Position numbers and translations under genes: made by a program
Notes under the pieces: generated by a model
The model's input: only the letters and a program-made list of their open reading frames with translations
Database searches by the model: none
Told to the model about the DNA's origin: nothing
Part shown: piece by piece, positions 61,021 through 64,000 of the stretch
Layout: every line of letters begins with the position of its first letter
How positions within the stretch are numbered: position 1 is the stretch's first letter
Assembly (NCBI GenBank): GCA_028023455.1
Contig: JAQFVV010007224.1
Location: 62,001-126,000, forward strand
Direction of reading: 5' to 3'
DNA length: 64,000 nt
Source: Epiperipatus broadwayi
Taxonomy: Eukaryota; Onychophora; Udeonychophora; Euonychophora; Peripatidae

Positions 61021-61275
61021 AGATCTCTGTAGCCCCCAACTGAGCCAAGCTAAGATAGAACATCATTTAATAGTTTCATTAATAACTTTAAGGCAAAGTC
61101 AGACTAATTGTTTATTCTGTGATCAATAGAATTGGCACCCCCGGGTATTTATTATTAGGAAAGGTAGGTGAGGTGTTGGGTGAGGTTACAATATAAATAT
61201 ATTGTAGTGATGAGCTACAACCTGCCATACCTTCCAGTTATTTAAGACACTCTACCAATTGGAGCCACATAACAT
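61021..61275 (-). mobile_element. tRNA-derived SINE
   Basis: The minus strand starting at about 61270 reads TGGCTCCAATTGGTAGAGTG, almost identical to the D-arm/A-box region of many tRNAs. It continues TAACTGGAAGGTATGGCAGG to TTGTAGCTCA, occupying the place of the anticodon and T arms with a diverged B box. A tRNA-unrelated body follows to about 61021, including a palindromic TACAATATATTTATATTGTA. It looks like a typical invertebrate tRNA-SINE; the family was not identified. Confidence 0.65.
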
Positions 61276-63576
61276 ATTTGCGTAACCAATAAATTGCCAA
61301 GCAAATTGGCATATTAAAATTTTTTTTCTTTCCAACATATACATGTGTATAAACATCTTTTTATTTCTAAAGAAGTAATAAAACTCATTAAATTATTAGG
61401 GAGAAACAAATATGTATATTAACACTGGAATAAAACGTATTATATGTTAATAATTGGGGATGACTATAAAAAAAAACATACACATAAACTTAAAAAAAAA
61501 AAATAAATAAAAACAATGACTGAATTAAAATCTAAACACATGGCAACCATTTGTGGAGATGAAATTTGTGGAAATAAAATTTAAAATATTTATAAATTAT
61601 TATTTTTATTTATAAACCCCATTTATTTATATTACATCAGTTAAACAATAGGAAATGTCAAAGTTAAAATGTTTAAAAAAATTTCACACAACCTACAACA
61701 CAGTATTAATTGTTATAATTGTCTTCTGCTTTTGAAGATAGAACATTATTTTTTTCTGCTTTAAAAAATAAATTCAATACAAAGTGGATGTGAATGATCA
61801 AATTTAAATATATAATTTTTTTTTTTTTTAAAATATTAATCAAAATGATCAAAAACTGGAATTTAAAAGCAATCATTTGAAGGTAAAGAAATAATTTGAA
61901 AGTAAAAAGATTTAAATTATTTGTTAATTGGACAAATTTTAGCTAAATTTGTGCATTGCAGTAATATTTAATAATTAATTGTTTTGATAAATAATAATAT
62001 TGTCATTGAAATCTTGAGCAGCAAATGAATCAATAAATATATATTATTTTTATATCATGATTGCTTGCTGAAAAGTTTATACCATGGGGTAATAATACAT
62101 CATCAATAAAGCCATGAAAGTTTAAAGATTTTACCTGCCCATTTAGAAAAAAATGAAAACCATCTTTGCTTTAAATAAAATGCCTAAACAAATCCAAGAC
62201 ACGATAATTGGAGAACATTATTATTTTTTGACTCAGACAAGAAACTTCTATTCTTCGTGGGAGCAAAACTTCATCTCCCCATTCCTAGAAATTTATTTAG
62301 CAAATGAACAATTTCCAGCAGACTTATCGAACTTTAATTAGCATAATGGGATAAAAATTGTGATTTTTTGTTTTATTATTTTGTCTATTGTAAATTTTAT
62401 GTATTATTTTCATTTCTACAAATGTATATAATTTTGGAGAAACTCTGTATGAAAGTAATAAGGAGGGGGGGATTAGATTTATATATATATTTTATCATCT
62501 TTAATTGTATTAAGAATAAAAAAATTACTAGTTTTGACCTTCCTATCTGACTGACTTTTGACAACATATAGGAAATTAGGAGGTAAGACATTTTAATATT
62601 ATCTTATAGTAAGCAAAACACACTGATAGATTTCTTTTTATTTCTTTATTATTAATTAAGCTTATTTTTATATTGCTATTATATATCAATGATTTATAAC
62701 CATTGATTTATCTAGACAACAAAAATTTTTTTGTTGTTGTTGTTGTTATGCTTGTATACATATTTTAAATTAGCCAGCTAAAATTAAAATCACATATACA
62801 TATTATAATTTTACATATTCGTTGTTGTAAATAATTAGTCAAGTACATGAACTTCTACCATTGGGTTTAGGGCAAGGGTTTTATTTTTATGAATATCATT
62901 ATAGATATCGATGTGGTAGAAATTCATCCTTGACAAAATAAATTACATAGATCAGATTTAATTGTTATTCATATTTTATATTTTTGTTTGTTAATCAATA
63001 AATGTTTATATAATTCGTTATTTTAATCTGGTCTCTAACTCATCATTATTTCAATATCCACCAGCTTTATAGTTCTTCATTATTCACATACCCATTGTAA
63101 ACATTATTATCTTATTTAGTTTTACACTTATCAATATTATTAATATGCTAGAGGAAATACATATACATCTTAAGTCATTTATTATAACTTTTAATACATA
63201 TATACTTATACTGCACATACATATTTTTTATATATCTTATGCTTGATTGATTTTTGGTAATTAATTATCACCTATATAGAGGTGCAATAACTACTATTAA
63301 TTTGATCTCCTTCCCTGATAAGAGAGCTCAGGCATTTTACTCCCTGAGTTTGAATACTGTGGTATAATGTGGCTAGGAAGGGGTGAGAGTTGGATGAACT
63401 GCCCAAATTGTATCTAAGTTAATAAAATAGATAGAGCTAGTATATTAGAAGTAGGTACAATCATAGGTTATGTATTTCATCATGTAATCACTTGCATCCT
63501 ATCTGAAGACCCAAAGGCCAGCCATAGTAAGATGTGCTCCCCCTTATCTCTTCTGGAATCCACCAGCCCATTACAA
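61276..63576. other. AT-rich DNA, nothing recognised
   Basis: ORFs at 62153-62341, 62368-62550 and 62397-62591 lack support. 63300-63420 is less AT-rich and includes GAGTTTGAATACT, a poor B-box match. A (GTT)n-type run lies near 62730-62748. Confidence 0.55.
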
Positions 63577-63597
63577 TATATATATATATATATATAC
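63577..63597. repeat. (TA)n microsatellite, ~21 bp
   Basis: Short TA tract just upstream of the second R2 copy. Confidence 0.95.
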
Positions 63598-63667
63598 TAT
63601 GGTGCTATATAAAATACAAGTAGATAAGTTTGCAGTGCAATGTGTGTAATTATTCAAGAGCTTGAGC

Positions 63668-64000
63668 ATTAAATGCTCATTGCTCTGAGACTGGAAGGTT
63701 TGCTGCCATGACTAAGAGAACATGTAAGTTCAGCTACTCATATAGGTTTATAAATATGGTCTGGACCCTCGTGTTCTCATTCTAATAAAGATAGCCAATC
63801 TTGAACTAAACAATGGAGTGTCCAATCACAATAAACCTGCTTAAAAAGTGCAGCAAAATGTAAATGTATGAATGAATGTGTACTTTATAAAGACACAATT
63901 GCAACAAACAGACAAAAGATGAGTAGGGGTATACATATATTCAATTAATTGTGCTTAAAACCAATAGCTGCTATCTGACAAACTACCACAACTCAGTTCT
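63668..64000 (+). repeat. R2 dispersed repeat, copy 2 (may continue past window edge)
   Basis: Same-strand homologue of 1388-1713, collinear to the last base of the window (TCTGACAAACTACCACAACT matches TCTGTCAAACTAACACAACC). The right boundary of the family therefore cannot be placed from this copy. Confidence 0.75.

Noticed and set aside
61036-61047. Second A-box-like word (minus TGGCTCAGTTGG)
   Set aside because: No B box at a suitable distance downstream; treated as part of the SINE body.

Overview
This window looks like nuclear DNA from an animal, most likely a mollusc and probably a cephalopod such as an octopus. The DNA is strongly AT-rich. It holds many long (TA)n tracts and two long (TTA)n/(ATT)n arrays, a decayed RTE-type LINE with two more detached 3' ends, tRNA-derived SINE heads, degenerate CCCTAA telomere-type repeats, and one intronless peptide-receptor-like GPCR of a type common in molluscs. 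The species call is inference. There is no sign of bacterial, viral or organellar gene organisation.

Only one intact protein-coding gene is convincing: a 328-codon class A GPCR on the minus strand at 38130-39116. The rest is intergenic or intronic sequence made largely of repeats. Layout: 1-4.3 kb is a nest of repeats, with a ~1 kb element (family R1) present as an inverted pair around a 0.4 kb palindromic element, a TA tract and one copy of a family called R2. 4.3-9.2 kb is AT-rich with nothing recognised. 9.7-11.7 kb is a decayed antisense coding region. 12.6-14.4 kb holds a possible minus-strand exon, a less AT-rich segment and a third R1 copy. 14.4-23 kb is mostly plain. 23.1-24.2 kb is a dead RTE reverse transcriptase. 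26.8-28.3 kb is an array of a ~0.46 kb repeat with one inverted member.

29.6-35.65 kb is a complete LTR retrotransposon structure on the minus strand, with LTRs of 1.86 and 1.66 kb, a PBS-like site, a polypurine tract and a broken coiled-coil gag-like gene; no pol is visible. 36.1-37.5 kb is a non-autonomous DNA element with 30-bp terminal inverted repeats. Each of its ends carries a sequence matching the published animal CTCF consensus (one exactly, one with a single mismatch), and the interior holds an interstitial telomere-like array. The GPCR follows 0.65 kb later. 39-64 kb is mostly unannotatable AT-rich DNA with microsatellites, several local tandem duplications (periods about 65, 100, 110 and 156 bp), a tail-to-tail pair of RTE 3' ends, two or three tRNA-like SINE heads, and a second R2 copy running off the right edge.

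The repeat names R1, R2 and R3 are local labels. All family calls rest on reading the sequence by eye; no database search was run. Boundaries of repeats are approximate, to about 10-50 bp, unless a terminal motif is given.
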